In this document: in pieces, positions 1-12,092 of the stretch
How the letters are laid out: the number at the start of each line of letters is the position of its first letter
How positions within the stretch are numbered: the first letter of the stretch is position 1
Assembly: GCA_020740775.1 (NCBI GenBank)
Contig: JAHEWK010000010.1
Span: 434,001-498,000, forward strand
Length of the DNA stretch: 64,000 bases
Reading direction: 5' to 3'
Source: Ilyonectria destructans
Taxonomy: Eukaryota > Ascomycota > Sordariomycetes > Hypocreales > Nectriaceae
The notes under the pieces: generated by a model
The model's input: only the letters and a program-made list of their open reading frames with translations
Told to the model about the DNA's origin: nothing
The model's database searches: none
Program-made: the position numbers and the translations under genes

Positions 1-1
1 T

Positions 2-154
2 GTAGAGCAAGAGCTCACGGAGGTTACAGTGAGCTGGGCGAACGACCAGGACCGACAGTACGCTGAAGAGTGGTCCAACAATGTCACGCATGGGATGTTC
101 GAGAAGCCCTCCTATGTCTCTGAAGCACCTGTGGAGGAGGAGAAGAAGGCTTAA
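2..154 (+). CDS. 3' end of an unidentified protein-coding gene (partial)
   Basis: An open frame enters from the left edge and runs for 50 codons to a TAA at 152-154. The visible C-terminus is hydrophilic. It contains a stretch rich in Trp, Asn, Asp and Gln followed by an acidic/lysine tail (EEEKK). It is a credible coding end because the frame is open from the first base, codon use is GC-rich at third positions like the neighbours, and a convergent gene ends at 515. I do not recognise the family. The N-terminal part lies outside the window, so nothing can be said about domains. The coding call is moderately sure and the function is unknown. Confidence 0.5.
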   Translation, partial: VEQELTEVTVSWANDQDRQYAEEWSNNVTHGMFEKPSYVSEAPVEEEKKA

Positions 155-514
155 GAGGCCAAGGTCACAAAGCCTGAAGCCAAGACTGAGGACAAGGCCA
201 AGCCAGAGAAACAGGAAACGAAGCCGATGACTCAATAAACACCACTTGCATTACGTTCACCTTTGGGAGAATGGTCACGAATATCAAAGATCGAAAAAGG
301 CACAAGTCAGATTGGGTCTGATGCCGGAAGAGATGGTATAGAGAGAGATTCTCAAATCTGGTTGTATAAAAACATTGAAGGCGTAGAGCCAAGGCGTTGT
401 TGTATCATAGTGTGTATCAACAATCCGACATTATTGAAAACTGCAAGCAGAGTTCCTCCATTTCAATTCGTAAACGCATAAAAAGGCACAAGCACGAAAA
501 AGACATGTCCATGT
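155..514. other. Convergent 3' intergenic region
   Basis: This stretch lies between the stop of the partial + gene and the stop of the sulfotransferase-like - gene. It is AT-richer than the flanks and should hold both 3' UTRs and polyadenylation signals. No conserved coding frame was seen. Confidence 0.5.
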
Positions 515-1912
515 TTAAATCTCGAGCGCAAACTGCTTGAGATATTCGTAGCGGGGGACGTTTTCGTCAACGGTCTGGCGGATCACCTTCTGCGCCTCCG
601 GGCCCCATTTGGCCGTCCAATCCTTGTTCTCCGACTCGGTCGTGGAAGTCTTCTTTGTTAGCTCAATCAGTGGGACATCCAGCAACGGGAGTTAGACACA
701 CGGGGAGAGTGACACAGCCGAAGGGAATGGGGGGATCAGATACACACCTGGGCATGGGTGCGGGGCTTGAGAGAAGAGCTCTTGATGGCGTCGTTGTGGA
801 AGCCGTTCCATTTCTCAAAGGCGTCGCGGGCGTGCGTCTTGTCCGAGTCGTTCCAGTCGAGCATCTCGGGCTTGAAGTCGATGCCCGTCTTCTCGCAGTA
901 GAGACGGATCGTCTTTTCTGGGTTGTCGAGGAGATCGTCGGCATCGACGATGACCAGCTGGTCCTTGTTGACGATGCCCGTCTCGAGCAGGAAGTCGAAC
1001 AAGGTGACCAGCTCCTCGTAACCAGCTTCATTGGGCATGAAGTGGTAGAAACCAGTGACCTCGTCCAGGGGGGGGACTGTACACCGGTAATACGAGGGGA
1101 TGGCCCGACGAGGGTGACGGATCAAGAAGGTGAACTGGAATTGTTTCAGAACCTCGAGGGGCAACACCGTGGGGTTGTCCAGCTCCTCCTCGCCAAGAGA
1201 CGGCGCGATCTGAGTCGGCCTGCTGTCCGATTTCATGAGATAATACGCCATATCCTTGATGAATATGCGCTTGCCCTAGTGAGCGTCAGCATTTGTCCCT
1301 CCCAACGACATTGACTGTCACGGCGGGGATTGGCTATCCAATTCGGATCGCATTTGGTAGGGAAGACAGGGCAGGGTATGGCAGTATCAGGAACAGTCTT
1401 CTAAAGACTGCGCCAAGTGCGTAGTGACAGCACTCAATTGCCGCGAACCCGCGGTTGACGGCGATCCCCAGTAAGGTGGATCTCATACGACATCAAGGCA
1501 CCAGGGCCCCTCACTTGGGGGGCGTGGAGGTAGTAGGATTGAAGAGGCGAAAGAGAGGGGGCAATGGCGAACCTCTTTTTCTGCCTCCGTGATGGAATCG
1601 AGGATGTCCTTGTATGTCTTGTCGGCATAGCCGCTAGACTCGCGGGTGGCGACATCGTCTCGGAAGCGATCGCTTAGAAACTCGGGACCGAAGTAAAATG
1701 CATCTCCAAAGGGTTCGTGAATGCTCTCCAAAATGTCACGACGAGTCATGAAGACCTGTATTTTAAAAGTCAATGGATGAATTGGGCAAACTCTCCGTAA
1801 CAGAAGGGGTAAACGTTGACGGGAATTGATGGGAACTGATGATTCATACCCTCTCGAAGGCCGTAGAGCAAGCACGTGGGTGTGTCGCGGCGAAGATAGG
1901 GCGGAGCGCCAT
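515..1912 (-). CDS. Sulfotransferase-like P-loop protein
   Basis: Four exons give a 303-residue protein: 1912-1850, 1755-1573, 1275-748 and 652-515. All junctions are in phase 0, and joins read continuously through FER/VFM, EKE/GKR and HAQ/KTS. The ATG at 1912 is followed almost at once by THPRACSTAFER, which matches the 5'-phosphosulfate-binding loop of sulfotransferases. Around residues 131-145, LIRHPRRAIPSYY matches the 3'-phosphate-binding motif that contacts PAPS. The length of about 300 residues is normal for the fold. Fungal proteins of this group are usually annotated only as sulfotransferase-like or P-loop NTPase-like, and their substrates are unknown. No signal peptide or membrane segment is evident, so it is probably cytosolic. 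The second intron (1572-1276, 297 nt) is unusually long for this window and its donor (GTTCGC) is weak. The family call is firm and the substrate is not predictable. Confidence 0.85.
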
Positions 1913-2860
1913 TTTGGGAGGAAGAACCAGCACGAGAATGGAGAAATAGCAGTTAGGTGTTGTCGCGTCAACATCAAGTTGGCTATGAAAGATGACTTGG
2001 CAAAGAACAAGATCCAGGAAAGCCCGGGGGAGCGTCCTTGACCTCTTAAATATGCTGGCTCGACCAGCTTTTCAAAAGAGTTTGGATGCGACCGGGTCGT
2101 CGCTCCGAATACTAGACGCACTGCCTATGTTTAGGTTCTGAGCGATGGTCCGTCGCCGATCCACCGAGGAACTGGGATCTTCCCACGCCAACGCCGACGT
2201 GTGACGGGCATTGGTCGTCATGAAGTGCCTCGCATGCGGCGACGACGTCATGATCCATTGGTGGGTTCCGCCGAGACACACTCAAACGTTGCACTTCCAC
2301 CATTTCTTCACCACCAGGGCCAATAGTTCCGGGCAACCCCACGTCCATTTTGACCGGCGCCCTCTTCCTTGCCCTCTTCCTTGTCCTCGTCGCATTGAGA
2401 TTGCGGCCGAGGGGGATCTCATCGCGTAAGCCGGATGCTGCCCATAGGTTCAAGATGCCGAGTTGCGGGCGGGCTGGCGGGACAAGTGGTGGCTAGTTCC
2501 TGTTGAGATGGTAATGGTGCCATGGATGATGGGGGGTGGCGCCCGTTTGCAAGTACCTGGCGATCACACTGTGAATATTCGGGTCGGCTATGCTCCCCAG
2601 TTCCACGGATCGGGCCATGTTTTGGTACATCCCTCTGTTGGTCAAGTCATGTCAAGGAAGCACGCAATCGCAAGGACCCACACCAAGCTACGGAGAACTG
2701 CCAACATGCCAATGCCTCGAGGGCAATTTGCAGCGGGCGTTCGGTCAGCATGGGGGAACTCCCCGAGTTCTCACAAGGCCCTGCATCGCGGGTATGCGGT
2801 ATAGGCTGGCCCGAGTGGAGGCTTGGCCAAGTATCGCGTGGGAGAGTGGACTGGTATTAG
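1913..2860. other. Intergenic region between two - strand genes
   Basis: This holds the promoter of the sulfotransferase-like gene and the 3' flank of PHA2. Open frames here are short and match no family I recognise. A TTAAATA box-like stretch lies near 2045-2050 upstream of the sulfotransferase start. Confidence 0.4.
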
Positions 2861-3980
2861 TTATCTGTATCTCTGCCAGCTTCCTAGCCATCTCCAGCTC
2901 TGGGCCACGCGACTGATCTTTTCCAGCGCGCCCTTGACTCGACCATCCGGATCATCGTGCTTGTGGCCCTCAAACTCGACGAAGAAGATGTACTGGAAAG
3001 GCTGCACCAAGCTCGGTCGGCTGTTGATGCTGGTCAGGTTGAGGTCGAAGGCCTGGAAACAACCGAGAACATCGGCCAGTGCGCCCGGCGAGGTGTGAGG
3101 TACGGTGAAGGAGACAAGGGACTTGCTTCCAGACTTGGCGATGGATTTCTTTACGTCATCCCAATTGCTGGGGACAGAGGGATTGGTTCCGATGATTAAG
3201 AAACGGGTGGTGTTGTCTTCTCGGTCTTCAATGGACTTGCCGAGGAAGTCTAGACCATGCATCTCGCCTGCAAGCTGGCTTGAAATCGCCGCCCAAGTCC
3301 CCGTCGTATCCTTGCTCACAATCTCTGCAGCTTTGCTGGTCGAGCTGACCTCGAAAATCTCGACCCCCTTGAGGTAGGTGGATATGAATGCGGTGCACTG
3401 ACCGAATGCCTGCGGGTGGGAGTATAGCCGCTGGATGTGCTTGAGGTTGCCCAGGGGCCTGGATCGAGGCTTGAGGGGGGATGGGTCGGTTGCCGTAGGA
3501 GTGCAAGTGCCGGATCCTTCCGCGGTATCCTCCAAGGCTGGGACGGGACTTTTATGGCCGACGAGACAGTGGTGAACATCGACATAAGTCTCGCCATCAA
3601 CAGTTATATCGGGATAACGATTGAACCGATCAGCGAGGTTGTCGAAAGTGAAGACTACGGAGCCATTGGTAGAGTTCTCAAAAGGAACAACACCTGCTGT
3701 AACGTCACCATCTTGGACCTGGTCGAAGACATCTGTCTAAGGGCATCAGCGATGAGGAGACAACTACCGGCCTATTGATGCCTACCGTCGATAGTGACCA
3801 CGGGCCGGAGCTCCCAAGAAGACTCAGAGAAGGCCTGTCGGACAGCCTGCATAGAAAATTCAACCCGGATTAGTGCCATGCAAGTGACTGCAAAAGGACG
3901 CCTGAGAATCGCCTCACCTGGTGGGTGTAGGAGGCAACAGGGCCGAGGAAACTGACGACCGGCTTGCGGAAGGCAGTCAT
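2861..3980 (-). CDS. PHA2: Prephenate dehydratase (phenylalanine biosynthesis)
   Basis: Three exons (3980-3918, 3846-3786, 3732-2861) encode 331 residues. The enzyme converts prephenate to phenylpyruvate, the penultimate step of phenylalanine synthesis. The N-terminus FLGPVASYTHQA is the family's opening motif. GVVPFENSTNGSV is the conserved substrate-pocket segment. The catalytic TRF motif is present as NTTRFLIIG near residue 215. The last third is an ACT regulatory domain (about residues 235-310) that keeps the INSRPS version of the ESRP phenylalanine-sensing motif, so feedback inhibition by phenylalanine is expected. The ATG at 3980 fits the first codons of fungal homologues, and both introns have canonical GT-AG ends. 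A low-complexity Pro/Thr/Ser insert of about 25 residues lies between the two halves of the catalytic domain. No abnormality was seen. Confidence 0.95.
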
Positions 3981-6900
3981 GATGTCCAAGTCGCCGTGTG
4001 GGATGGGGTGAGTCCGAAGCGAGATGAGACAGGAAGACCTCCCGAGCCTGTGAAATGTGACAGAAGAAGCCTCTCGTCGTGACAATTACTCGTGCATGTG
4101 GTGACGGTGACCACGTCGCGTGCCAAAGAATGGGATGGGGTGGGGTGGAAGTGGGTTAGCTCTTCTCGTCCGGGGAGATGATCGGAGAGGTGGCGTATGG
4201 AGTTGTCAGGTGGGTGCCGGCAAGTCTGAGGCGTGGTGGGATTGGGTCAATGGTGCACGCCTAAGAAGTCACGGCGATGGTGCAATCCGTGGGGGAGTCA
4301 TGATTTTCTAGAGTTGTGGGATGAGACGTTGAGTAGAAATGTCCGCACTAGCAGCTTGCCGGCGGACGATTGCGGGGGGCAAGATAGAACGGCCTACTGG
4401 CTGGTGACGACATGCGGGGTCCCGCACACGGGAAGTGCAAAGGGAGATTGATCCATTGATTAATGTTGGGCTGCGAAGGGGAAAACATTCTCGACTAAAG
4501 AAAAAAAATGTATGGAAATTCACGAAGAAGAGAAAGAGAGATAAAGGGGAGGGAAAGAAAGAAACCAAAAATATTACGCCCCCCCAACATTGTGCATGTT
4601 TAGTGGCTGGCAAAGCTTACATCAATCTTACTGCCGACATACCTTTTTCGTAGACGGAATCTCCAGCACTCGAGACGACTCACCAATTGTCTTGGGAATA
4701 GCATCAAGTGACTGGCAAGATACTGACATATGGGGGGAAAGGGGGAAAAGGGGAGACGAAAAGAGTGAAGTCGAACGCATATGGGGCGTGCACAGATTGT
4801 TCCTTAAACATGCCAAACGAATAATTACAGATGTGCTTTTTATCCGCCGCCAGCCAGGATGAACGAGCACGTCCCTGACAGTTCAAGCACGTTACAGCCA
4901 GAGAGACAATCTGGATCGCAACCACGTGGCTAGGATGGATTCCCAGAACGATTTTGCTTTGCCTGGAACCAAAAGGACGGTCCTTAAATATTGCAGCGTT
5001 TTTAGAATGCAAGCAGCGAGCGCATGAATAAGTCTTGCTGAGGGCTGAATGAAGTTCACGCTGCCGATGCCGTGGCGAGTCCCCTCAGATCTCTTTACGC
5101 GTTCAGGCAGGTCCCTTGTCGCCGGCGTCCAGCTCGCCAGCTCGCCAGCTTCGTAAAGACGGGCCTCCATGCATGGTCGTGGAAAAGTCCGAAGGCCGTG
5201 GGCGCGTGACCTGTAGTCTGACGGGGGGAGAGACAAACCGAAACTCGGGTGGCAATCGAGCGGAGTTGTTGTCGCTCTTGTTCCACCAGTCGCCTTCTAT
5301 TCCAGAGAGGCCGATACACCGCCCACCCCAGGAGGCTCTCCAATGAGGCTCCAATGAGGCTCTAGAATGCCCTGTCGAAAAAAGCCTCTCCATGCTCCGA
5401 GGACGACAGCGTGGCGGTCAGCAAGGGGATGTTAGTTTGCTTGGCCCAACAGTGTTTGGGCGTCTCAAACTAGCGAGGCAGTTTTTAGCGGATTCTAGAG
5501 CTCGGGATCTGCTTTGTGCAGCGTTCTGGCTTGTTAGTTGTGGGCGCACCATGCACCCGCCAGGAAAAAAAAGGAAAAAAAGGAAAGATGAAACACGACA
5601 GGGCGCCTCCACGTTCCGATGCTTCCTCGAGCAACCCCAACATGACAAGAGGCGCCCGAGCTGAAATGCACAAAGGACGGCTTGACAAATACCCATTCGT
5701 GGCACTCAATAGCATCGCTTGGTCGTTACTTTTTAATCCGTCGCGTGAATCCAGAACAAAGGAATCGCATGTTTAGTTTCGTTCGGTGCGGTGCACGGCT
5801 ATGGACACCGGGGTTGAAGTCAAGACCCCGTAAAGCTAAGATGCTCCAGACCTTTTGGAGGAGGAGTGGATTCGCACCTCCATGAAGCTCCGAAACCACA
5901 TGCAGTCCCGTACTCGCTCACACGAGATGGGATAGGCAACCCGCTGCCTCTGAGTGGCTCAGTCGTTGCCAATAGCTCTGTAACTAGACGGCTAGAGGCG
6001 ATCCGTCACTGCATCGCCGCGTCGCGCCCATGGCCTCGGTTCTAGGGGGGGGGGCATCGTCACGGACAATATTCCAACTCGGATCTGTGAATCCAGGTCC
6101 CTGTAGCGATTAGCTGGAGAAGCTGGAAATGAGTCAACTGAGTCACCGGAGGCGAAGCTATCGAACAACCATGGCCAGCTATTGCTATCGACCAGCATTA
6201 TGAGGAAATGCCCTTCTATTACCATGTGCCGCCCACCTGTCCGGATCCAGTAGTCCATGTTTTCCTCAAGCCTCGATCCGCGGCGTCATCCGAGCGGCCC
6301 TGGTCGAAACGCGGTCGGTTTCATGCTGACCCGGCGCCTGGCCTATCACTTGCAGCCGCTCAATCCCAGGGTCTGGGGGTCTCACCGTTTCACCCCTGTG
6401 CCACCGAATCAGCGGCCGCGACGCCGTTCAGGGCTCGTCCACGAATCGCTCATGGCGTTGGCGAGCGACTTGGCTTGGTCCAGGGTCCTGGGCACACCGG
6501 ACCGGCCGTCTGACGATGATGGGTGCTTCGTGGCATCAGGGCGGCTCGGGCGAGCAGGCTCGGCAGTGAGGTTCCTCGTCCTTTTGTCTTGTTTGCGTCG
6601 GTCCGGGGTGAAGCTGTCGAGAGATGCGGATGTTTTCATGGGATGACTAGGAGACGACTAGGGACGGGTTGAAACTCGAGCTCGGCTCAGTCTCAGCCCA
6701 TCTCGGGCGTCTACATGGCGATACCGACGGATAGAGAGGCAGAGAGACGCAGAGAGGCGGAAGAGGGGTCCGATCCGATAGCCTGCTGCGAGGAGAATAC
6801 GTATGCACACCCGGTGATGTGACCGCGAGCATGAGGGACCCGCGGAATGAGGGACCGTCGCCATCGTCATCAGTCAATGGAACCGCCCACCACCTGGCCT

Positions 6901-7942
6901 TCATCTCCCCCTCCGCGTCCCCCTCACTGGGTCACTGGGCACGTCGAAAATAGCATCATTTATATTGCCTGCTGCCAGGTCTCCCAGGTCTCCATGGGGT
7001 ACACAAGAGTGTGATCGGCAGCGCAACAACAAAACAACACGCAGCCAGAGATCGGGCTGTAGCGAGGATGGCTCGTTTGCATTGCAGGCTCTTGGAGGAT
7101 CCGGGGGTCCGCCTGTACTCCGTATGTACTGTAATCTGACCTGGGGTCCGTCATTTCATGCGAATGGCGCCGCAGCAGGTTTCAACTCCAATCCCTACAG
7201 CGGCCATTGCCACCTCTCCGACGTCCACCACCACAGATTACAGGGGGGTCCTCCTGGCGCTGTCCAATCGTCGCGGCCGCACAGGCCAAGTCCGCCAACC
7301 TGAACCAGCCTAACGAGGCCCGGCACCACCTCACCGTCAGGTACCCTGAGCTAGGCGGTACCCCTCATGGCGATGCGCTACCGCGTGATCAGCGCTGCCA
7401 GTCGCGGTGACGTAGGTACCGGCGTGTAGGTATTCCAGGGAGGTACCTGGAGGTGAGCGCCGACCGTCTCCCCTCCCCTGCACCTTTCCTGTACCTCCCG
7501 CCCCCCCTGTACCTGGCCTGCCAGAGCATCCCATCCACAGCGTACTCCGTAGTAATCCTCAAACGCTCCGTCTCCTATTGTCTCGCCCTCGTCCACCTCC
7601 ATCACGTCCTGGCCTTTCACTTCTGCATCGCGAAGCCTTCCACTTATCTCCCGCCATCCCGGCGTTCCGCGTTGATCGCACCTTCCGCTTCCACCCATCT
7701 AATAATCCAGCCCAAAGCGTGCTGCCTAGTAGCCTCCGGCTGCTGCAACCTGCACTCACGACCGAACCGTTGCAGCTTCAATACTCTCCGTGGCTGAGCC
7801 TGGAAATCTCCATTTCTGCTCCGGTGTCTCAGGCACCGTTTCGTTCGACAGCGACCCCAACGACGACACCTCCCCCGCCAACACGCGCTCCGACTCCGCT
7901 TCCCGAATCGACCGGTTGTTAGAACCCGGCCCTCTCTTCAGA
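3981..7942. other. Large gene-free region between PHA2 and STE11
   Basis: Almost 4 kb separate the divergent starts of PHA2 and STE11. Open frames on both strands are short, overlap each other and resemble no family I know. The stretch holds an A-rich patch near 4500-4570, a poly-A/G run near 5565-5590, GC-rich sequence at 6250-6900, and a pyrimidine-rich leader before STE11. An unannotated non-coding RNA cannot be excluded. Confidence 0.45.
7338..7515. promoter_or_regulatory. Cluster of AGGTAC/GTACCT motifs upstream of STE11
   Basis: Within about 180 bp the core GGTAC or its complement GTACC recurs at least six times, including AGGTACCTGG at 7441 and GTAGGTACCGG at 7412. The spacing is irregular and the motif is largely palindromic. 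It lies 430-600 bp before the STE11 ATG. That this is a regulatory cluster is inference from repetition only. Confidence 0.4.
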
Positions 7943-10734
7943 ATGGCCATGCTCGCGTCGAAATCGTCATTTTCGACCGGCCTCAGCACCTCCAACCTCG
8001 CTCCCACACCACAGTCCGCCATGCTCCCCCCGCGAAGAGCTCCCACGATGCCCACGACGAGTCAGATCTACGCCAGCCCTACCGAGTCTGACTTCTCGGA
8101 CGCCGACGGCCCCGACTCAGTCAAGAACTGGGACGAGGACAAGGTGTGCGAGTATCTCCGCAGCGTCAAGTGTGGCGAGTATGAGAAGCTGTTCCGGAAG
8201 AACCATATCAATGGCGAGAACCTCCTCGAGATGGACAAGGAGGTCCTCAAGGAAATGGGCATCGAGAAAGTCGGCGATCGCGTTCGCCTATTCCTCGGCA
8301 TCAAGAAGCTTAGGACCAAGGCATACGCCAACCAGAAGAAGCGAAATAGGGTAGGCCCAAATTCTAGAAACGCTGATCTTGCAGGATGCATCACTGACTG
8401 TGGCCCCTTTAGGACTCGTTTGGTGGCCTTGATATTCACGTCATTGGCCCCTCTGGTGGCTCACCGCGCCCTCCCAATACCGCCCGGTCTATGCCCACTC
8501 CAGCCGCGAACAAGCGATACTCGAGACAGATTGACCTGTCCGGGTTCGACATGATTAATGCCTCGTCTCGACCTAACTCTCCTCTGCCCGGCAGTGATGC
8601 CCGAGGTGCGAGGCAGCAAAGGTATCCCCAAGGTCCTGGCTACCACGGCAGTGGGGGACCCGGCTCGGCAAGACATGCGGGCTCGTCCCCAGATATGCCG
8701 ACAAACCGTCTGGTAACATCCCATACCAGGAATAATTCCAGTATGGATGGTTCGCTGATGGCTGCCTTACCACAGGGACAAGATGTTATTCGCGTTATTT
8801 CGACAGGGGGTGTGACTAAGGTGGTCAAGATCCTCGACTGTAATACCTGCGAAGAAGTCATGCGTGTAACGCTGCGAAAATTCGCCCTGCGTGAAGATCA
8901 CGAACGAAACTACTGCTTTTGGGTTCTCGCCGGCATCGACCCCGACCCTTCCCAATGCCGACGACTTGGTGACACCGAACTCTGGCGCATCATCAAAGAC
9001 CAACGTCGTCCCGAACGTAATCGATTAATCCTCAGGAGGGTTCCTGCCGGTGAACCTGGGGATCCGGAGCTTCAGCGGGCTGCCGCTATTGCTATGGAGG
9101 AGGAACAACAAAAGCATGCACGGGCTTTGGAGACGGTTGACAAGCGGAGTCAGCTCAAGGTGCAAAAGATGTTGGGTGAGAAGTGGAACGACCAACTCCA
9201 GTCTCCTCTCTCTCCCTTGTCTTACCAAGACCGAGAACGGAACGTACAGACTGCGGCTCAGGACCTCGAACGACCAGCCCCGCCTGATTCATCTCAACTT
9301 CAACCACGCAAGGTTGCACTCCGACAGTTTGGTGGTCTCCGACCCCCAAGCGAGCTTATTGCCTCTGACCTGACGTCCTATTTCCCGGATCACACCCGAG
9401 AGGATATTGACCGAACTGCCCGACTCTCTATGAGAAGGTCGACGCGCCTGAGCAAGGTCAATAGCCGGCTCAGTGTCGCCAGCAACCTCAGCTTTGCCTC
9501 TAGCATCCAGGACGCTCCCCCGATCCCAACCATTGCTGATTCATGGTTGAATGCCCACACTCAGGTGGCCAAGATTCGTACCCGTGACTCTCACATACGA
9601 CCTTCGCATGGCTACAACCGTGACTCAGTGACATCTTCGATGCTAGACACGCTCCAAGAAGAGTCTCCTATTGAGCCAAACCGCAAGTCATATGTCTCGT
9701 TCACGGAGAGCAACTCGGACACGACTGGGTTGAGTGTGACGGACCCCGAAGGCAACACTACAACCACCAGCTACTTCGACGGCGATACAGTGTCAACCGG
9801 CTCGGGCTCCTTCCAGGAGCTACAACAGGCTTTGACAGATGACGGCGATGATGCAGATGAGGAACTACAGAGCTTCCTAGCAGGCGAGTCTTGGGATGAT
9901 AACAAGTGGATGAAGGGTGCTCTCATCGGACAGGGCTCCTTCGGCTCCGTCTACCTGGCGCTGCATGCCGTTACGGGCGAGCTTCTGGCGGTCAAGCAAG
10001 TGGAAGCGCCGGCCCCTGGCGCCAACGGCCCGAATGATTCGCGCAAGAAGAGCATGATCGAGGCTCTCAAGCGGGAAATCAGCCTTCTCCGCGAACTTAG
10101 ACACGCCAATATTGTGCAATACCTGGGTTGCAGTTCTTCTGTGGAACACCTCAACATTTTCCTCGAGTACGTTCCTGGTGGCTCGGTACAGACTATGCTC
10201 AACTCATACGGAGCCCTCCCGGAGCCTCTCGTGCGAAGCTTTGTGAGACAGATCCTGTTGGGTCTTTCATACTTGCACAACCGGGATATCATCCACCGAG
10301 ATATCAAGGGTGCCAATATCCTAGTTGATAACAAGGGCACCATCAAGATTTCCGATTTCGGTATCTCGAAGAAGCTCGAGGCGTCGAACATTCTAAGTGG
10401 TGCTAATAACAACAAGCATCGACCCTCGCTTCAGGGATCCGTTTTCTGGATGGCGCCAGAGGTGGTCAAGCAGACGTCATACACACTCAAGGCGGATATT
10501 TGGTCCCTTGGCTGTCTTGTGGTGGAGATGATGACGGGCAGTCATCCATTCCCAGACTGCAGCCAACTGCAGGCCATTTTCAAGATTGGAGGTGGCAAGG
10601 TTGCACCTACAATTCCTGAGCACGCCAGCGAGGATGCCAAGCTGTTCCTGGCCCAGACTTTCGAGATTGATCACAACCTGCGGCCTAGTGCGGATGAGCT
10701 AATTCTGAGTCCCTTCTTGGTGCCCATTACCTAA
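7943..10734 (+). CDS. STE11: MAP kinase kinase kinase, Ste11 type
   Basis: Two exons (7943-8350, 8413-10734) encode 909 residues. The kinase sits at the top of the pheromone/filamentation MAPK cascade and phosphorylates a Ste7-type MAPKK. In order there is a SAM domain (about residues 58-125) for binding a Ste50-type adaptor, a Ras-association-like domain (about 257-350), a Ser-rich linker, and a C-terminal kinase domain (about 635-905). The glycine loop is GQGSFGSVY, the ATP-site lysine is in LAVKQVE, the catalytic loop is HRDIKGANI, the metal site is DFGISKK and the APE equivalent is APE in WMAPEVV. The ATG at 7943 is the first in frame, and the upstream frame opens only with GTG. The single 62-nt intron has a GTAGGC donor and a CTTTAG acceptor, and the junction reads KRNR/DSFGG. 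Length and domain order match NRC-1/MST11-type proteins. Confidence 0.96.
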
Positions 10735-11486
10735 TGATACCCCGAGCGAGGGGAAATGATGATTTAATTTGAGGGAGAAGGGGGGGGGGGAGGAAGGAGA
10801 GAGAAAGGAAGATGATAACGAAGAGAGATGGCATTGTGGTAGCCATGGAGAGATGGTGTAATTTTATGAGAGAAGGGGAAGAGGACTGATGCCTGATGAA
10901 ATGACTTGGGGGATAATCACGCTCGCTTTATTTAGAAAACTGCATCCATGGCTCAGGAGGGACCACGGCATTTAGATACCAGAAGGGAAGCACTCTGGGG
11001 GATGATAACGGAGGGATACAAAGGAGTTTGGAGGCATCTACTATCTGCTAGAGATGAATACAAGGAAATAGTTGAAACGGCCTATTTCTGAGTCTCTTGT
11101 GCACCAGAATTATACGCTCTCACCCTGGTTGGATGCCTCCTAGTCAGTCTTTGTGCTGTCTAGGACTTGTTTGTGGATCGTTGGAGGCTGAGCTGACTTG
11201 GGACCTTAGGTTTCGTGGCTTGGCTCGCCTTGCTGCCTACGTGCAACCCACTATGGTCGTGTCACCGTCAGGCCTCCCGTCCGCACTTTACTTCATCCTG
11301 GGAACAAATGTTTAATGAGCAGCCGTGAACATTGGAAAATACACTCTTGACGTCAAGAAGCGCCATCGGGCAACGCTACAACGATTTGTCGGCCTTGAAC
11401 CACAGGCACTACTTTTCGCTGTTACACCACCAACCCACCTTTACCGTTGGTTGCTTTGGACACCAGCCCGACAAGCATAGCCCGCC
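10735..11486. other. Intergenic region after STE11
   Basis: The first 350 bp are purine-rich (GGGAGAAG, poly-G run near 10779-10790) and probably form the STE11 3' UTR. The rest is the likely promoter of the downstream cyclotransferase-like gene. No coding frame is supported. Confidence 0.45.
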
Positions 11487-12092
11487 ATGAGCTCGCAGGA
11501 GGAAAGCCAGCAGTCGCAGGACAGCAACATCACGGTGATGCAGGACAACCGGCGCGAGGTGCTGTACTTCGCCTATGGGTCCAACTTGTCGACCGAGCAG
11601 ATGCGCCAGCGCTGCCCCTACTCGACGCCTGTTGGGTTGGCGCATCTGGAGGGGTGGAAGTGGTTCATCAACGGACGCGGATATGCCAACGCTGCGCAAG
11701 TCACATTGGACGATGAAAACTACAACGACAGGCAGGGATCGAGCTCTAGCAGCAGCAAGGGCAAGGGCAAAGCCAGGGACGAAGAGGGCGTCTATGGAGT
11801 CCTGTATCTGCTGCCGCCGCAGGACGAGGAGCAGCTCGACGCCTACGAAGGCGTCCCATGGGCGTACCAGAAGTTCCAGGTGGATGTCAAGTGGGCGCGC
11901 GGTGACGGCGATGATGGCACCGACGAAGCACCGCTACGCGCGCTCATATACGTGGACGGCGAGCGGACCGAGGAGGATGTGCCGCGGGACGAGTACGTGG
12001 ACCGGATGGAGCGTGGGATCCAGGACGCGGTTGACAACTGGGGCATGGACGAAGGGTATGCGGATCGTGTTATGAGGCGCTTCTGGGAGTGA
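11487..12092 (+). CDS. Gamma-glutamylcyclotransferase-like protein
   Basis: This intronless gene of 201 residues has an ATG at 11487. The motif FAYGSNLS (about residues 28-35) is the signature substrate-binding loop of the gamma-glutamylcyclotransferase/AIG2-like fold. The later YEGVPWAYQK segment (about residue 120) supplies the expected catalytic glutamate in the E-G-x-P context. Family members release 5-oxoproline from gamma-glutamyl amino acids or peptides in the glutathione cycle. A run of serines followed by GKGKGKARDEE is inserted between beta strands and looks like a disordered loop. No targeting signal was seen, so it is probably cytosolic. The exact substrate (gamma-glutamyl amino acid, glutathione or gamma-glutamylamine) cannot be decided from sequence. 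The fold call is confident. Confidence 0.85.
   Translation: MSSQEESQQSQDSNITVMQDNRREVLYFAYGSNLSTEQMRQRCPYSTPVGLAHLEGWKWFINGRGYANAAQVTLDDENYNDRQGSSSSSSKGKGKARDEEGVYGVLYLLPPQDEEQLDAYEGVPWAYQKFQVDVKWARGDGDDGTDEAPLRALIYVDGERTEEDVPRDEYVDRMERGIQDAVDNWGMDEGYADRVMRRFWE

Noticed and set aside
5855..5965. tRNA-like stretch with GGATTCGCACC (reverse T-arm lookalike)
   Set aside because: The loop lacks the invariant TTCRA pattern, the T-stem does not pair well and no D-arm or anticodon arm could be folded.
6257..6646. 129-codon frame in the PHA2-STE11 gap
   Set aside because: Arg/Pro/Ser-rich composition typical of a random GC-rich frame; overlaps open frames on both strands.
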